A DNA stretch of 64,000 nt from positions 124,001-188,000 of the forward strand of contig BTUU01000001.1 in assembly GCA_045863555.1 (NCBI GenBank), written 5' to 3'. The notes under the pieces were generated by a model that was not told the origin of the DNA, searched no databases, and was given only the letters and a program-made list of their open reading frames with translations. The stretch is from JACRLV01 sp045863555 (GTDB taxonomy: Bacteria; Planctomycetota; Phycisphaerae; UBA1845; Fen-1342). Made by a program: the position numbers and the translations under genes. Every line of letters starts with the position of its first letter. The first letter of the stretch is position 1. Shown here piece by piece: positions 32,231 through 40,604 of the stretch.

Positions 32231-33250
32231 TCATGTGAGCGTGTGCAGGATGTCCTTCAGCACGTCCGCCGAGCGCCGGCCCTCGGCCAGCGCCTCATAT
32301 TTCAACCGGATGCGGTGGAGGATCACATCCTCGGCCAGCGCGAACAGGTCCTCCGGGATGACGTACTCGCGGCCGTGAATGTAGGCCCGGGCCCGCGACG
32401 CGTGCACCAGCGCGAGGGCGGCGCGGGGGCTGCACCCGAGTTCGATGTGCTCGTTGCTGCGCGTGAGGTTCACGAGTTCCACGCAGTCGCGCACGAAGAC
32501 GTCGCTGACGTGAATCGCCTGCACGGCGGCCATCGCGGTCGTGAGTTCACGGATGTTCAGCCGGTTCGACGTGTCGATCGCGTCGAAGGCCGACATCGGG
32601 ATGGCGCCGTCGCCCTGGCGCTTCAGCTTGAGGTTCAGGCTGCGGCGGACGATCTCGGCCTCGTCGGTCTGCGACGGATAGGTGAGGCGGTGGCGGAGCA
32701 TGAAGCGGTCGAGCTGGGCCTCGGGCAGTTCGAACGTGCCCGCCTGCTCGATCGGGTTCTGCGTGGCGATGACCAGGAACGGCGCGGGCAGGTCGTGCGT
32801 CGTGTCGCCGATGGACACGCGGCGCTCCTGCATCGCCTCCAGCAGCGCCGACTGCACCTTGGGCGAGGCGCGGTTGATCTCGTCGGCCAGCAGCAGGTTC
32901 GTGAAGATCGGGCCCTTGTGGATGCGGAACTCGCTCGATCGCTGGTCGAGGATTTCCGCGCCGACGATGTCGGACGGGAGCAGGTCGATCGTGAACTGCA
33001 CGCGGGCAAATTTCAGGTCGATGGCTTTGGCCACCGCCTGAACCATGAGCGTCTTGGCGATTCCCGGCACGCCTTCGAGCAGGAGGTGTCCGCCCGTGAG
33101 CAGCGCGATGAGCACGCGCTCGACGACGATTTCCTGACCCACGACCGTCCGTGCGACCTGCGACCGGACGGAATCGGCAAAGGCGCAGCGGCCGGCCGCG
33201 GGCGGGGCGGCGGAGATGATCGGGGATCCGGTGGATGCGATGGTTGTCAC
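32231..33250 (-). CDS. MoxR family AAA+ ATPase
   Basis: A 339-residue AAA+ ATPase. GTG 33250 is chosen: AAAGG lies upstream and the protein then has the usual family length, while the frame further upstream encodes Arg/Pro-rich sequence without homology. Walker A is LLLEGVPGIAKT, where the usual GxxGxGKT reads GVPGIAKT as in MoxR proteins. Walker B is LLADEINRASPK, sensor 1 is VIATQNPIEQAGTFELPEAQLDRF, and the lid domain has CSPRAALALVHASRARA. MoxR ATPases remodel or insert metal into client complexes with vWA partners. It sits between the tlpA-like gene, 34 bases upstream, and the DUF58 gene downstream. Confidence 0.93.
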   Translation of the reverse strand: MTTIASTGSPIISAAPPAAGRCAFADSVRSQVARTVVGQEIVVERVLIALLTGGHLLLEGVPGIAKTLMVQAVAKAIDLKFARVQFTIDLLPSDIVGAEILDQRSSEFRIHKGPIFTNLLLADEINRASPKVQSALLEAMQERRVSIGDTTHDLPAPFLVIATQNPIEQAGTFELPEAQLDRFMLRHRLTYPSQTDEAEIVRRSLNLKLKRQGDGAIPMSAFDAIDTSNRLNIRELTTAMAAVQAIHVSDVFVRDCVELVNLTRSNEHIELGCSPRAALALVHASRARAYIHGREYVIPEDLFALAEDVILHRIRLKYEALAEGRRSADVLKDILHTLT

Positions 33251-33284
33251 TGCGCCAGCCTTTCTGCGGGGGCGGTGTCGGGCG

Positions 33285-34427
33285 TCACGGGGCTGCCGGG
33301 GCGTCGGCGACGGTCTCGGCGAGCAGCTTTTCGAGGATCGGCTTGACCTTGTCGGTACGGACGCCGGCCGCCCGGATCTTGCCGGAGCGATCGACCACCA
33401 CCGTCGCCGGATAGTGGAGTACGTCGAACGCGGTTGCCGTAACGGACGTATCCGCAGGTTTTCCATCCTCGCCGGTGCGCGATTCGATCGCGTCGAGCAT
33501 AATCGGGAGGGCGAGCGATTTGGCCTTCGCGTATTCCTGCATCTTCGGCCAGGGCGCGCGGCCGTCGCACACCGCGAGAAACACGACGCCCTGGGGGGAG
33601 AACTCCTTGTGAACGGGCGTAATCTTGTCGAGTTCGGCCAGAGAAACGGTCAGCCCGGGCGAGACGAACGTGATCACCGCGACGTTGTTTTTCAGCGCCG
33701 CCTCTGTGATCTCGCTGCCGAGCCATTCGCGTCCGGCGACGCGCGGCGCGGGTTTGCCTTCGAGGGCTTTCAGCTCGCGCGGCCGCTTGTCGCCGCCGTA
33801 GTAGAACTCCGGACCGAACTCCGGCCCGTCGCCCGCCACGGCCGGTCCGCCGGCTTCGGCGAGCAGCGCCTTGACCACGTCCTCAACCCGGTTCGGGAGC
33901 AGGCCGGCGGCGCGGATCACGCCCTTGCGATCGACGGCGACATACGTCGGCCAGAACTGGACGGCGTAATCCTTGACGGACGGGCCGCCGGACTTGTCGA
34001 CGCCGACGGGGTAGTTGATGCCCTTGTCCTGGACGACCTTGGCGGCACTGTCCCAGCCGCTGTTGGAATCGTGCACGCCGACGAAGACGAGCCCCTGGTC
34101 GGCGTATTTCTTGACGAGTTCGACGTTGTGCGGGATCGAGGCCATGCACGGGCCGCACCAGGTGGCCCAGAAGTCGACGACGACGACCTTCCCGCGGCTG
34201 CCCGCGATCGTCACTTCGCTGCCGATCCAGGAGTCGATCGACAGCGCGGCCGCCGGCTTACCTTCGAGCGCTTTCAGAGGTGCGGGACGCTGCGGCCCAT
34301 CGAAGAACCAGTCATCCGGAAACGGCCGGACCTCGTCAGCACTCGCGGTGCTCCCTGGGAGCGCGCCCGGGAGCAGCAGACTGATTGCGCACGCCGCCAG
34401 GAATGACCCGCACACGCCTCGTCGCAT
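33285..34427 (-). CDS. Exported tandem thioredoxin-like (TlpA/redoxin) protein
   Basis: A 380-residue exported protein with signal peptide (SFLAACAISLLLPGALPGSTASA). Two thioredoxin-fold domains lie in tandem. The first (residues 60-185) has the active WCGPC at Cys91 and Cys94 and a cis-proline region FWPTYVAVD. The second (residues 220-378) keeps the fold, with VITFVSPGLT and HYPATVVVDRSG, but has no CxxC. Each domain is preceded by a matching lead-in (FFDG...LKALEGKPA and YYGG...LKALEGKPA), so it arose by internal duplication. GGAGG lies five bases before the ATG. As first gene of the MoxR/vWA operon, it may reduce or check disulfides in the periplasmic partners. Confidence 0.82.
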   Translation of the reverse strand: MRRGVCGSFLAACAISLLLPGALPGSTASADEVRPFPDDWFFDGPQRPAPLKALEGKPAAALSIDSWIGSEVTIAGSRGKVVVVDFWATWCGPCMASIPHNVELVKKYADQGLVFVGVHDSNSGWDSAAKVVQDKGINYPVGVDKSGGPSVKDYAVQFWPTYVAVDRKGVIRAAGLLPNRVEDVVKALLAEAGGPAVAGDGPEFGPEFYYGGDKRPRELKALEGKPAPRVAGREWLGSEITEAALKNNVAVITFVSPGLTVSLAELDKITPVHKEFSPQGVVFLAVCDGRAPWPKMQEYAKAKSLALPIMLDAIESRTGEDGKPADTSVTATAFDVLHYPATVVVDRSGKIRAAGVRTDKVKPILEKLLAETVADAPAAP

Positions 34428-34555
34428 GGACGCCTCCGCCGCGAAATTCAGCCCCGGTATGAATGTACATCCAGAGGGGCCAAATGTAACGCCGGAATTG
34501 AGCCAGCGGCGTCATTTTGCGGCGAACGCAGGCATCCGTTGCGCTTCGACCGGAA

Positions 34556-35800
34556 TCAGCGCCGTTTTGCCGCGACCGGGACCGGGCGGGCTGCGCCATT
34601 TGACGCGGCCGTTGCCGACGGGCGGCCGGGCTTGACCTTTTCTTCGGCTGACGAACGCGGGCCGGCGATCACGCCCTCGTCAGCGTCGGCTTTTGGGCCG
34701 GCTTTCCCCTCCGGAGACTTGCCCTCGCCCGCCTTCGCGTCGCCCGCTTTGCCTGCTGCGCCCTTGCCCTGCGGGGTTTCGTCCTCCGGCTTGGGTATCT
34801 TGGCCTCCAGCACTTTTCGCCGGATTTCGGTGCAGAGATCGGGGTTGTCGCGCAGGTAGAGCCGGGCGTTGTCGCGGCCCTGGCCGATGCGCGAGTCGCC
34901 GTAGGAGTACCAGGTGCCCGAGCGGCTGATGACGCCGACTTCCGAGCCCAGGTCGAGCAGATCGGCCTCTTTGCTGATGCCGCCCTCGAACAGGATGTCG
35001 AATTCGGCTTCGCGGAAGGGCGGTGCCACCTTGTTTTTGACGATCTTGGCCCGGACGCGGTTGCCGATGATCGTGTCGCCGTCCTTGAGCATGCCGATCT
35101 TTCGGACGTCGATGCGGACGGACGAATAGAACTTCAGCGCCCGGCCGCCGGGCGTCGTCTCGGGGCTGCCGTACATGACGCCGATCTTCTCGCGAATCTG
35201 GTTGATAAAGATGACCGACGTGCTGCTCTTGGAGCAAATGCCGGTCAGCTTACGCATGGCCTGGCTCATCAGCCGGGCCTGCACGCCGACGGACGAGTCG
35301 CCCATCTGGCCCTCGAGCTCCGACCGCGGAACGAGCGCCGCGACCGAGTCGACGACGATCACGTCCAGCGCATTCGAGCGGACGAGCATCTCGACGATCT
35401 CCAGGGCCTCTTCGCCGCAACTCGGCTGGTTGACCATGAGCTCGTCGAGCTTCACGCCGAGCCGCTTGGCCCACGAAGGGTCAAAGGCGTGCTCGGCGTC
35501 GATGAAGGCTGCGGCCCCGCCGGCCCGTTGGGCCTCGGCGATGATGTGGAGAGTGAGCGTGGTCTTGCCGGAGGATTCGGGGCCGAATACTTCGATCACA
35601 CGGCCGCGGGGCACACCGGTGCCGCCGAGGGCGAGGTCGACCGAGATGGAGCCGGTGGAGATGCCGTCCGGAACAACCGTCTGGTTGTTCAGGTACATGA
35701 TGGTACCCTTGCCGAAGGACTTCTCGATCTGCTGAAGTGCCCGGCTGAGCGCTTCCGTGCGGCTTTCTTCGCGGTTGTCCTTGTCTTTCGCGTCGGCCAT
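34556..35800 (-). CDS. recA: Recombinase RecA with extended C-terminal tail
   Basis: A 414-residue RecA, the DNA-dependent ATPase of homologous recombination and SOS induction. Core motifs: Walker A GPESSGKT at residues 73-80, the HAFDP turn, VIVVDSVAALVP (Walker B), loop 1 EGQMGDS, FINQIREKIGVMYGSPETTPGG (loop 2) and the C-terminal domain with AEFDILFEGGISKE. From about residue 345 there is a 70-residue low-complexity tail rich in Lys, Gly, Ala and Pro, where E. coli has about 25 mostly acidic residues. AAGGATCC precedes the ATG. It lies upstream of the tlpA-moxR operon but 128 bases away, probably separate. Confidence 0.97.
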   Translation of the reverse strand: MADAKDKDNREESRTEALSRALQQIEKSFGKGTIMYLNNQTVVPDGISTGSISVDLALGGTGVPRGRVIEVFGPESSGKTTLTLHIIAEAQRAGGAAAFIDAEHAFDPSWAKRLGVKLDELMVNQPSCGEEALEIVEMLVRSNALDVIVVDSVAALVPRSELEGQMGDSSVGVQARLMSQAMRKLTGICSKSSTSVIFINQIREKIGVMYGSPETTPGGRALKFYSSVRIDVRKIGMLKDGDTIIGNRVRAKIVKNKVAPPFREAEFDILFEGGISKEADLLDLGSEVGVISRSGTWYSYGDSRIGQGRDNARLYLRDNPDLCTEIRRKVLEAKIPKPEDETPQGKGAAGKAGDAKAGEGKSPEGKAGPKADADEGVIAGPRSSAEEKVKPGRPSATAASNGAARPVPVAAKRR

Positions 35801-35847
35801 GTGAGGATCCTTTCATGCGCGAAGCTGCGATTTCGATTGTGCTCGCC

Positions 35848-35876
35848 AGAGTACAAACAGAACCCTAACACGTCAA
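35848..35876 (-). promoter_or_regulatory. Possible recA promoter with half-palindromic element
   Basis: On the minus strand TTGACG (35876-35871) and TACTCT (35853-35848) are separated by 17 bases. They lie 47 bases before the recA start. The spacer contains GTTCTGTTTGTACTC, which partly resembles the alphaproteobacterial-type SOS box GTTC-N7-GTTC with two mismatches. The -35 is strong, the -10 only moderate. Confidence 0.4.
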
Positions 35877-36058
35877 GTCCCAGGCCGGATTTTTTTTCGG
35901 TCGGGCGTGTAGGTCGGGAACGGGGGGGCGAGTCGAGCTGCGGGGGGTGGCGTTGAACTCGCATTCCGCGACGGCGGACTCTCGCACCGGCAGGGTCGAT
36001 TCGGGTATCCTCGACGGCAGTGAGCCGGCGTTTTTGAACTGTTTTTTGGGGGGTTCAC

Positions 36059-37507
36059 ATGCAGACACAATCACCTGGCCGACTGGCTTGCGCGTGTTGC
36101 GCCGCGGCCCTCGGCGTCGCCGGCCTCGCGGCCGCGCCGTTGTTCGCGCAGTCCATCGAGGTCTCGGACGACGGGCAGGAGACCGTGGTTTTTCAGGCTG
36201 CGCCGGCCGGCGGCGACGTCGTGCTGCGCGGCGATGGCGTGCCGTACGGAACGACGCCCGACTGGCAGAACGACCTGCGGCGGCAGGTCGGGGGGCTCCA
36301 GGCCGCCGACATGAACGGCGATGGCTGGGTCGACCTGGTCGTCGGCTGCTACATCTCGAACAGCTTCCCGCCGTACACGGACTGGGAAAACCTCATCTAC
36401 TACAACGTCGGCGGGGCGCTGGAGGCCAGCCCCTCGTGGGTCTCGGCCGACGAAGTCTCGACCGGAGACATCCAGGTCGGCTTCATCAATGACGACGCGT
36501 ATCCGGACATCTTCGCCGCCAACGGTGGTTTTGAAATGGCCCCGTCGGTGGTTTACTTCGGCTCGCCGACCGGGCCGAGCACGACCCCGGGCTGGAGCAG
36601 CGCTGTTCCGGGTCGGGCGTGGAACAATTACGCGCTGCCGATCGACATTGACCACGACGGCGACACCGACGTCCTCACCGCGAACCAGGGCAACTCACCC
36701 GACGATCCGTACCGGCCGATGCTGCTGTTCCGGAATAACGAGGGCACGCTGGAGACTGTGCCGAGCTGGCAGTCGGCCGAGACAAGCATCCAGAATTTTC
36801 TGGCCGCGGCCGACTTCGACGGCGACGGGTGGGAAGACATCGCGGTGTCGAAGTGGGCGAACTTCGAGAGCGGCGTCTATCGGAACGTGGAGGGAGCGCT
36901 GGCGACGACGCCGGCATGGACGACGGGCAACGACGACACGGACAAAGGCGTCGCGTGGGCGGACGTGGATGGCAACGAGTGGCCGGACCTGGCGCTCGGT
37001 CACGGTCCGACGACGCTGTACAGCAATACCGACGGCGTATTGACGCCGACCTGGACTTCGACGGCGACGTACTTCGGCCACAGCGACCTGCGCTTCGAGG
37101 ATGTCGACCGCGACGGCGATCCGGATCTGGCCGAAGTGCACTTCAGCGACGGCCGGACGCACATTTATCTGAACCGCGGGGGCGTGCTGGACGCCGCGCC
37201 GACGTGGACGTACGACGCGACAATCGTGGGGACGGCGCTGGCCTTCGGGGATATCAACGGCGACGGGTGGAAGGACCTGGCCATCGGCTACTCCGGCCAG
37301 CCGTGCATCCGCGTGTTCTACGCCCGGCCGCCGGCGTGCCCGGGGGATCTCGACGGCGACCGCGACGTCGATTTGCAGGATCTCGCGACGCTGCTGTCGG
37401 ATTTCGGCTGCTCCGCGCCGGCGTGCGCGGGGGATCTGGATCGCGACGGCAGCGTGGGATTGCAGGATCTGGCGCTGCTGCTGGCGAATTTCGGCGCGGA
37501 TTGCTGA
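36059..37507 (+). CDS. Exported FG-GAP repeat protein with paired dockerin-like C-terminus
   Basis: A 482-residue exported protein with signal peptide (CCAAALGVAGLAAAPLFAQ). The body has repeated calcium-loop units typical of FG-GAP/VCBS propellers: AADMNGDGWVDLVVGC, IDHDGDTDVLTANQ, AADFDGDGWEDIAVSK, DVDRDGDPDLAEVHF and DINGDGWKDLAIGY, about every 60-70 residues, fitting a seven-bladed integrin-like propeller. The tail is a dockerin-like doublet: CPGDLDGDRDVDLQDLATLL and CAGDLDRDGSVGLQDLALLL with FG/FGADC endings. The start has a G-rich ribosome site. It lies divergent from recA. The role is unknown; the doublet matches that of the beta-helix protein at 22139, which suggests a common surface attachment. 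Confidence 0.83.
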   Translation: MQTQSPGRLACACCAAALGVAGLAAAPLFAQSIEVSDDGQETVVFQAAPAGGDVVLRGDGVPYGTTPDWQNDLRRQVGGLQAADMNGDGWVDLVVGCYISNSFPPYTDWENLIYYNVGGALEASPSWVSADEVSTGDIQVGFINDDAYPDIFAANGGFEMAPSVVYFGSPTGPSTTPGWSSAVPGRAWNNYALPIDIDHDGDTDVLTANQGNSPDDPYRPMLLFRNNEGTLETVPSWQSAETSIQNFLAAADFDGDGWEDIAVSKWANFESGVYRNVEGALATTPAWTTGNDDTDKGVAWADVDGNEWPDLALGHGPTTLYSNTDGVLTPTWTSTATYFGHSDLRFEDVDRDGDPDLAEVHFSDGRTHIYLNRGGVLDAAPTWTYDATIVGTALAFGDINGDGWKDLAIGYSGQPCIRVFYARPPACPGDLDGDRDVDLQDLATLLSDFGCSAPACAGDLDRDGSVGLQDLALLLANFGADC

Positions 37508-37591
37508 GACTGGAGAGCGAGAACACCGCGCGTGCGAACAGCATGATGCGGTCGAAGAGTGCACTCGACGCATCGCGGAGTCGCCGGTCGA

Positions 37592-38257
37592 ATGAATCGC
37601 ACCCGCATCAAGATCTGCGGCCTTACCCGAATGGATGACGCCCGCGCGGCCGTGGCGGCCGGCGTCGACGCGATCGGCCTGGTCTTCGCCCCCTCGAAGC
37701 GCCAGATTTCGACGGTGCTCGCGAGCGACATCCTGCTGATGGTCCCGCCGTTCGTAAGCGTCATCGGCGTCTTCGTAGACGAGGCGGTCGAACGGATCAT
37801 CCAGCACGTCGTCGAGCTGGGTCTGCACGGCGTGCAGCTTCACGGCGAGGAGTCGTTCGAAACATGTGCACACCTGAGGCAGGTTCTTCCGAAAGGCGTG
37901 TCGATCATCCGCCGCGTTCGCGTGTCGCCGAACGATTCACCGGACACGCTGGCCGAGCGACTCGCTGAGGACGGGTGGGAGGACGCGCTGCTCGATCCCG
38001 GCGCCGGTGATGGAAGGCCGTTTGCGTGGGGCATTGCGGCGCGGCTTTCCGTTGGTCACCCAGACGCTCCGGCGGGCGCCGCACGGATCTTCCTCTCGGG
38101 CGGACTCACGCCGGAAAATGTCGGCGAGGCGATCCGGATCGTCCGCCCCTATGCCGTCGATGTCTCGTCCGGCGTGGAGGAATCGCCGGGCAGGAAGAGC
38201 GCGGAGCGCATATGTGCATTCGTCGCGGCGGTGCGGGCGGCGGATTCTTCGCGTTGA
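37592..38257 (+). CDS. trpF: Phosphoribosylanthranilate isomerase
   Basis: A 221-residue TIM-barrel isomerase of tryptophan synthesis, turning phosphoribosylanthranilate into the ribulose form. The N-terminal KICGLTR motif holds the catalytic Cys, and DAIGLVFAPSKRQIS follows. GVQLHGEE is the next strand. Catalytic Asp is in the LLDPGAGDGRPFAW region, and phosphate is bound by the FLSGGLTPENV and VDVSSGVEESPG motifs. The start at 37592 matches the family; the upstream in-frame codons from 37559 are not family-like. No other trp genes are in the window. It follows the FG-GAP gene by 84 bases. Confidence 0.94.
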   Translation: MNRTRIKICGLTRMDDARAAVAAGVDAIGLVFAPSKRQISTVLASDILLMVPPFVSVIGVFVDEAVERIIQHVVELGLHGVQLHGEESFETCAHLRQVLPKGVSIIRRVRVSPNDSPDTLAERLAEDGWEDALLDPGAGDGRPFAWGIAARLSVGHPDAPAGAARIFLSGGLTPENVGEAIRIVRPYAVDVSSGVEESPGRKSAERICAFVAAVRAADSSR

Positions 38258-38432
38258 TCGCGATGGAGAAATGGAGCCGCGGAAGCCTTGCTGCGCGCGG
38301 GGGCTCAAACTACCCTCCACGTGGACACGGGAATTGGCTTTGCGATCAGACCGTCACGGTGGCGCCCCGTTCCGACAGTTGGGTATTTCGGGCGTCGTTC
38401 CCCGCGCGCCCGCAAGGATGAAAGGAGCCGCG

Positions 38433-38666
38433 ATGGTTCGACGAATCAACCGCCTGAATCGGATCGCACTCATTGCCGGGAGCGGCGTTGCGTCAGTCGG
38501 CCTCGGCAGTTGCGACTTTACCGAGTTCACGACGACGGTGACGCTCGACAGCCGACAGGTCGTCGAGTTTCTCGTGCGCGGCGCGATTCTCACGCCCATC
38601 GAAGAGGCCATCAACCAGGGCATCGATTACGTCTTCGACAAGCTCGAAGGCGAGGAGGAACGGTAA
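38433..38666 (+). CDS. 77-residue small lipoprotein
   Basis: A 77-residue protein with a near-perfect AAAGGAG ribosome site eight bases before ATG 38433. Its leader (RIALIAGSGVASVGLGSC) ends in a lipobox LGSC at Cys27. The mature peptide of about 50 residues has one amphipathic or weakly hydrophobic stretch (VVEFLVRGAILTPIEEAINQG) and an acidic end (EGEEER). I recognise no family name. The clean signal and ribosome site make it a real small gene, not a chance frame. It stands alone between trpF and the convergent thiG. Confidence 0.72.
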   Translation: MVRRINRLNRIALIAGSGVASVGLGSCDFTEFTTTVTLDSRQVVEFLVRGAILTPIEEAINQGIDYVFDKLEGEEER

Positions 38667-38708
38667 GCGAGGGCGGTCCGGCGGACGAACTCGGTCCGCG
38701 CGGCCGCG

Positions 38709-39551
38709 TCAATACGCCGTGCTCGCCGAGATCACACCGTCCATCGGCGACGACGCCGTCGCGTAGAGCTTCTTCGGGATGCGGCCGGCGCGGTACGCCT
38801 GGTACCCCGCTTCGATGGCGTTCTTCATCGCCCGGGCCATGAGCACCGGGTCGCGGGCGGATGCGATGCCGGTGTTCAGCAGCACGCCGTCCGCGCCGAG
38901 CTCCATCGCGATCGTCACGTCCGACGCCGTTCCGACGCCCGCGTCGACGATCACCGGGTACGCCGGGTTCTCGCCCTTGAGCTGTTCGAGGATGATCCGG
39001 ATGTTGTTCGGGTTCAGCACGCCCTGGCCGCTGCCGATCGGCGAGCCGAGCGGCATCACGCTCGCGCAGCCGGCCTTCTGGAGCCGCTGGGCGAGGATCG
39101 GGTCGTCGCTCGAATACGCGAGCACGACGAAGCCTTCGGCAATGAGGGTCTCGGCGGCCCGGAGCGTGTCGATCGGATCAGGCAGCAGAGTCCGCCGATC
39201 GCCGAGGACCTCCAGCTTCACCCACTTCGCGCCGGCGTTGCCCATGCCTTCGAGCAGTTCGCGGCCGAGACGAGCTGAGCGGATCGCGTCCTCGGCGCTG
39301 AAGCAGCCGGCCGTATTCGGGAGAATCGTGTAGCGCGAGAGGTCGAGGAAATCGAGCAGGCTGCGGCCGCGCTTGTCGATGAGCCGTTCGCGGCGGACGG
39401 CGACGGTGACGACCTCGCAGTCGGAGGCGTCGAGGGCGTGCTTCATGAGGTCGTAGTCGGGCTCGCCGTCGCGGAGGTACTTGCCCGTCCCGACAAAAAG
39501 CCGCGACCGGAAGGAAAAACCGCCAATGTGCAGCATCCCGGGTTCCATCAT
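38709..39551 (-). CDS. thiG: Thiazole synthase
   Basis: A 280-residue TIM barrel that builds the thiazole phosphate of thiamin from DXP, ThiS thiocarboxylate and dehydroglycine. Family motifs: RLFVGTGKY at residues 17-25, VTVAVRRER, LPNTAGC, the Schiff-base lysine in WVKLEVLGD at Lys112, VMPLGSPIGSGQG, VDAGVGTASD and DGVLLNTGIASARDP. The start overlaps the thiS stop by four bases (ATGATG), so they are coupled. A second ATG directly follows. ThiF, ThiH/ThiO and ThiE are not nearby. Confidence 0.96.
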   Translation of the reverse strand: MMEPGMLHIGGFSFRSRLFVGTGKYLRDGEPDYDLMKHALDASDCEVVTVAVRRERLIDKRGRSLLDFLDLSRYTILPNTAGCFSAEDAIRSARLGRELLEGMGNAGAKWVKLEVLGDRRTLLPDPIDTLRAAETLIAEGFVVLAYSSDDPILAQRLQKAGCASVMPLGSPIGSGQGVLNPNNIRIILEQLKGENPAYPVIVDAGVGTASDVTIAMELGADGVLLNTGIASARDPVLMARAMKNAIEAGYQAYRAGRIPKKLYATASSPMDGVISASTAY

Positions 39552-39748
39552 CCGCCTCCGACGAACGTAACGATCTCGATCCGGTCGCCCTCGCGAACAG
39601 GTGTCTCGGCGAAGGTCGCGCGGCGGACGAGATTCTGGTTGATCTCGACGGCGACGCGCAGCGGCTCGAGCTTGAGCTGGTCGAGAAGCTGGCCGACGGT
39701 CAGGCCGGGCTCGAGTTCGCGGGATTCGCCGTTGAGCGTGATTTTCAT
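39548..39748 (-). CDS. thiS: Sulfur carrier protein ThiS
   Basis: A 66-residue ubiquitin-fold protein ending in Gly-Gly-Gly, the C-terminus that is adenylated and turned into a thiocarboxylate to feed sulfur to ThiG. The family motif VGQLLDQLKLEPLRVAVEIN is clear, with VREGDRIEIVTFVGGG at the end. It is directly followed by thiG. A perfect TATAAT lies only 11 bases upstream of the ATG and no ribosome site is evident, so the message may be nearly leaderless. No TPP riboswitch core was seen upstream. Confidence 0.95.
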   Translation of the reverse strand: MKITLNGESRELEPGLTVGQLLDQLKLEPLRVAVEINQNLVRRATFAETPVREGDRIEIVTFVGGG

Positions 39749-39759
39749 TGCCGCTGGAG

Positions 39760-39765
39760 ATTATA
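39760..39765 (-). promoter_or_regulatory. Perfect TATAAT -10 element of thiSG
   Basis: On the minus strand TATAAT ends 11 bases before the thiS ATG. That would place the transcript start 4-6 bases before the codon, giving a leaderless or nearly leaderless message. No clear -35 is present. Confidence 0.4.
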
Positions 39766-39859
39766 GAGGAATGCGACCCTGTTCGAGGGCGGCGGATGGG
39801 ACGGCGTGGAGCCTTCAGTCTCGCGTCCTACCTTGTTATCATCAGTCAGGAGACTGCAC

Positions 39860-40462
39860 ATGGCCGCCATCGTGGGCGACAATCTTGATCGCGTTTCGAG
39901 CCACGGAGGCCTGCGCCTCACGGCGGCTGAGTACTTCTCCCTGCCCGACGACGGAAACGTCTACGAACTGATCGACGGAGTGCTCGTGCTGTCGCCCAGC
40001 CCGACGCCGCGCCATCAGCTCGTTGCGAAGGTCATCCTGCGGCAGTTGGACGACTACGTGGAGCGCGGAAACCTGGGGCTCGTCCTGTACGAGACGGACG
40101 TGCAGCTCCCCACGCCGCCCGGCGGGCGCGACCTCGTCTACCGCCCGGCGATTCTCTACGTCGCGGCCGACCGCGTTGGCCAGATACGCGGGCGGATTGA
40201 CATCGTGCCCGACCTGATCGTCGAGGTCGTCTCGCCTGATTCGCGGAGCCTCGATACGCAGACGAAGCGCGACGACTATGAGCGTGCGGGCGTGCGGGAG
40301 TACTGGCTGATCGATCCGGAGGCGGAGCGTTTCACGTTTTTCCAGCGTAAGGACGGCGCCTTTGGCGAGGTGGCTTCATCGACGACGAGCTACGCGAGCG
40401 AAGTCATTCCCGGATTCTCGCTCGACCTGGCGCGCGTTCGGGCGACCTTTCGATCTCTCTAG
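39860..40462 (+). CDS. Uma2 family (DUF820) endonuclease-fold protein
   Basis: A 200-residue protein of the PD-(D/E)XK-fold Uma2 family. Motifs: LTAAEYFSLPDDGNVYELIDGVLVLSPSPTPRHQLVA at the N-terminal end, GLVLYETDVQLPTPPGGRDLVYRPAILYV and then IDIVPDLIVEVVSPDSRSLDTQTKRDDYERAGVREYWLIDPE, which contains the Asp, Glu-Val-Val and Lys of the nuclease core. The start at 39860 is fixed by AGGAG eight bases upstream. Families of such genes multiply in cyanobacteria and planctomycetes; their biological target is unclear, with selfish or toxin-like roles proposed. It is divergent from thiS. Confidence 0.92.
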   Translation: MAAIVGDNLDRVSSHGGLRLTAAEYFSLPDDGNVYELIDGVLVLSPSPTPRHQLVAKVILRQLDDYVERGNLGLVLYETDVQLPTPPGGRDLVYRPAILYVAADRVGQIRGRIDIVPDLIVEVVSPDSRSLDTQTKRDDYERAGVREYWLIDPEAERFTFFQRKDGAFGEVASSTTSYASEVIPGFSLDLARVRATFRSL

Positions 40463-40503
40463 CCACCGCAGGCCGATGCGGCTTCGATCAGCCACGGAAG
40501 CTG

Positions 40504-40509
40504 TATAAT
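40504..40509 (+). promoter_or_regulatory. Perfect TATAAT -10 element upstream of hppD
   Basis: TATAAT preceded by CTG lies 95 bases before the hppD ATG. The -35 region is poor, so an activator would be needed. It is the only AT-rich hexamer of this quality in the gap. Confidence 0.4.
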
Positions 40510-40604
40510 CCGACCTGACTCGGGCCGCCTCCCCCGGCCTTTGTCCATCGCCCCCGGCGGGCCGTGCGGGCGAAATCGAGCGGGGAAGACAGGACGAATC
40601 CGCC

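Noticed and set aside
39749..39859. TPP riboswitch upstream of thiS
   Set aside because: The conserved CUGAGA and ACCUGAUCUGG elements are absent, and the -10 lies too close to the start codon to leave room for one.
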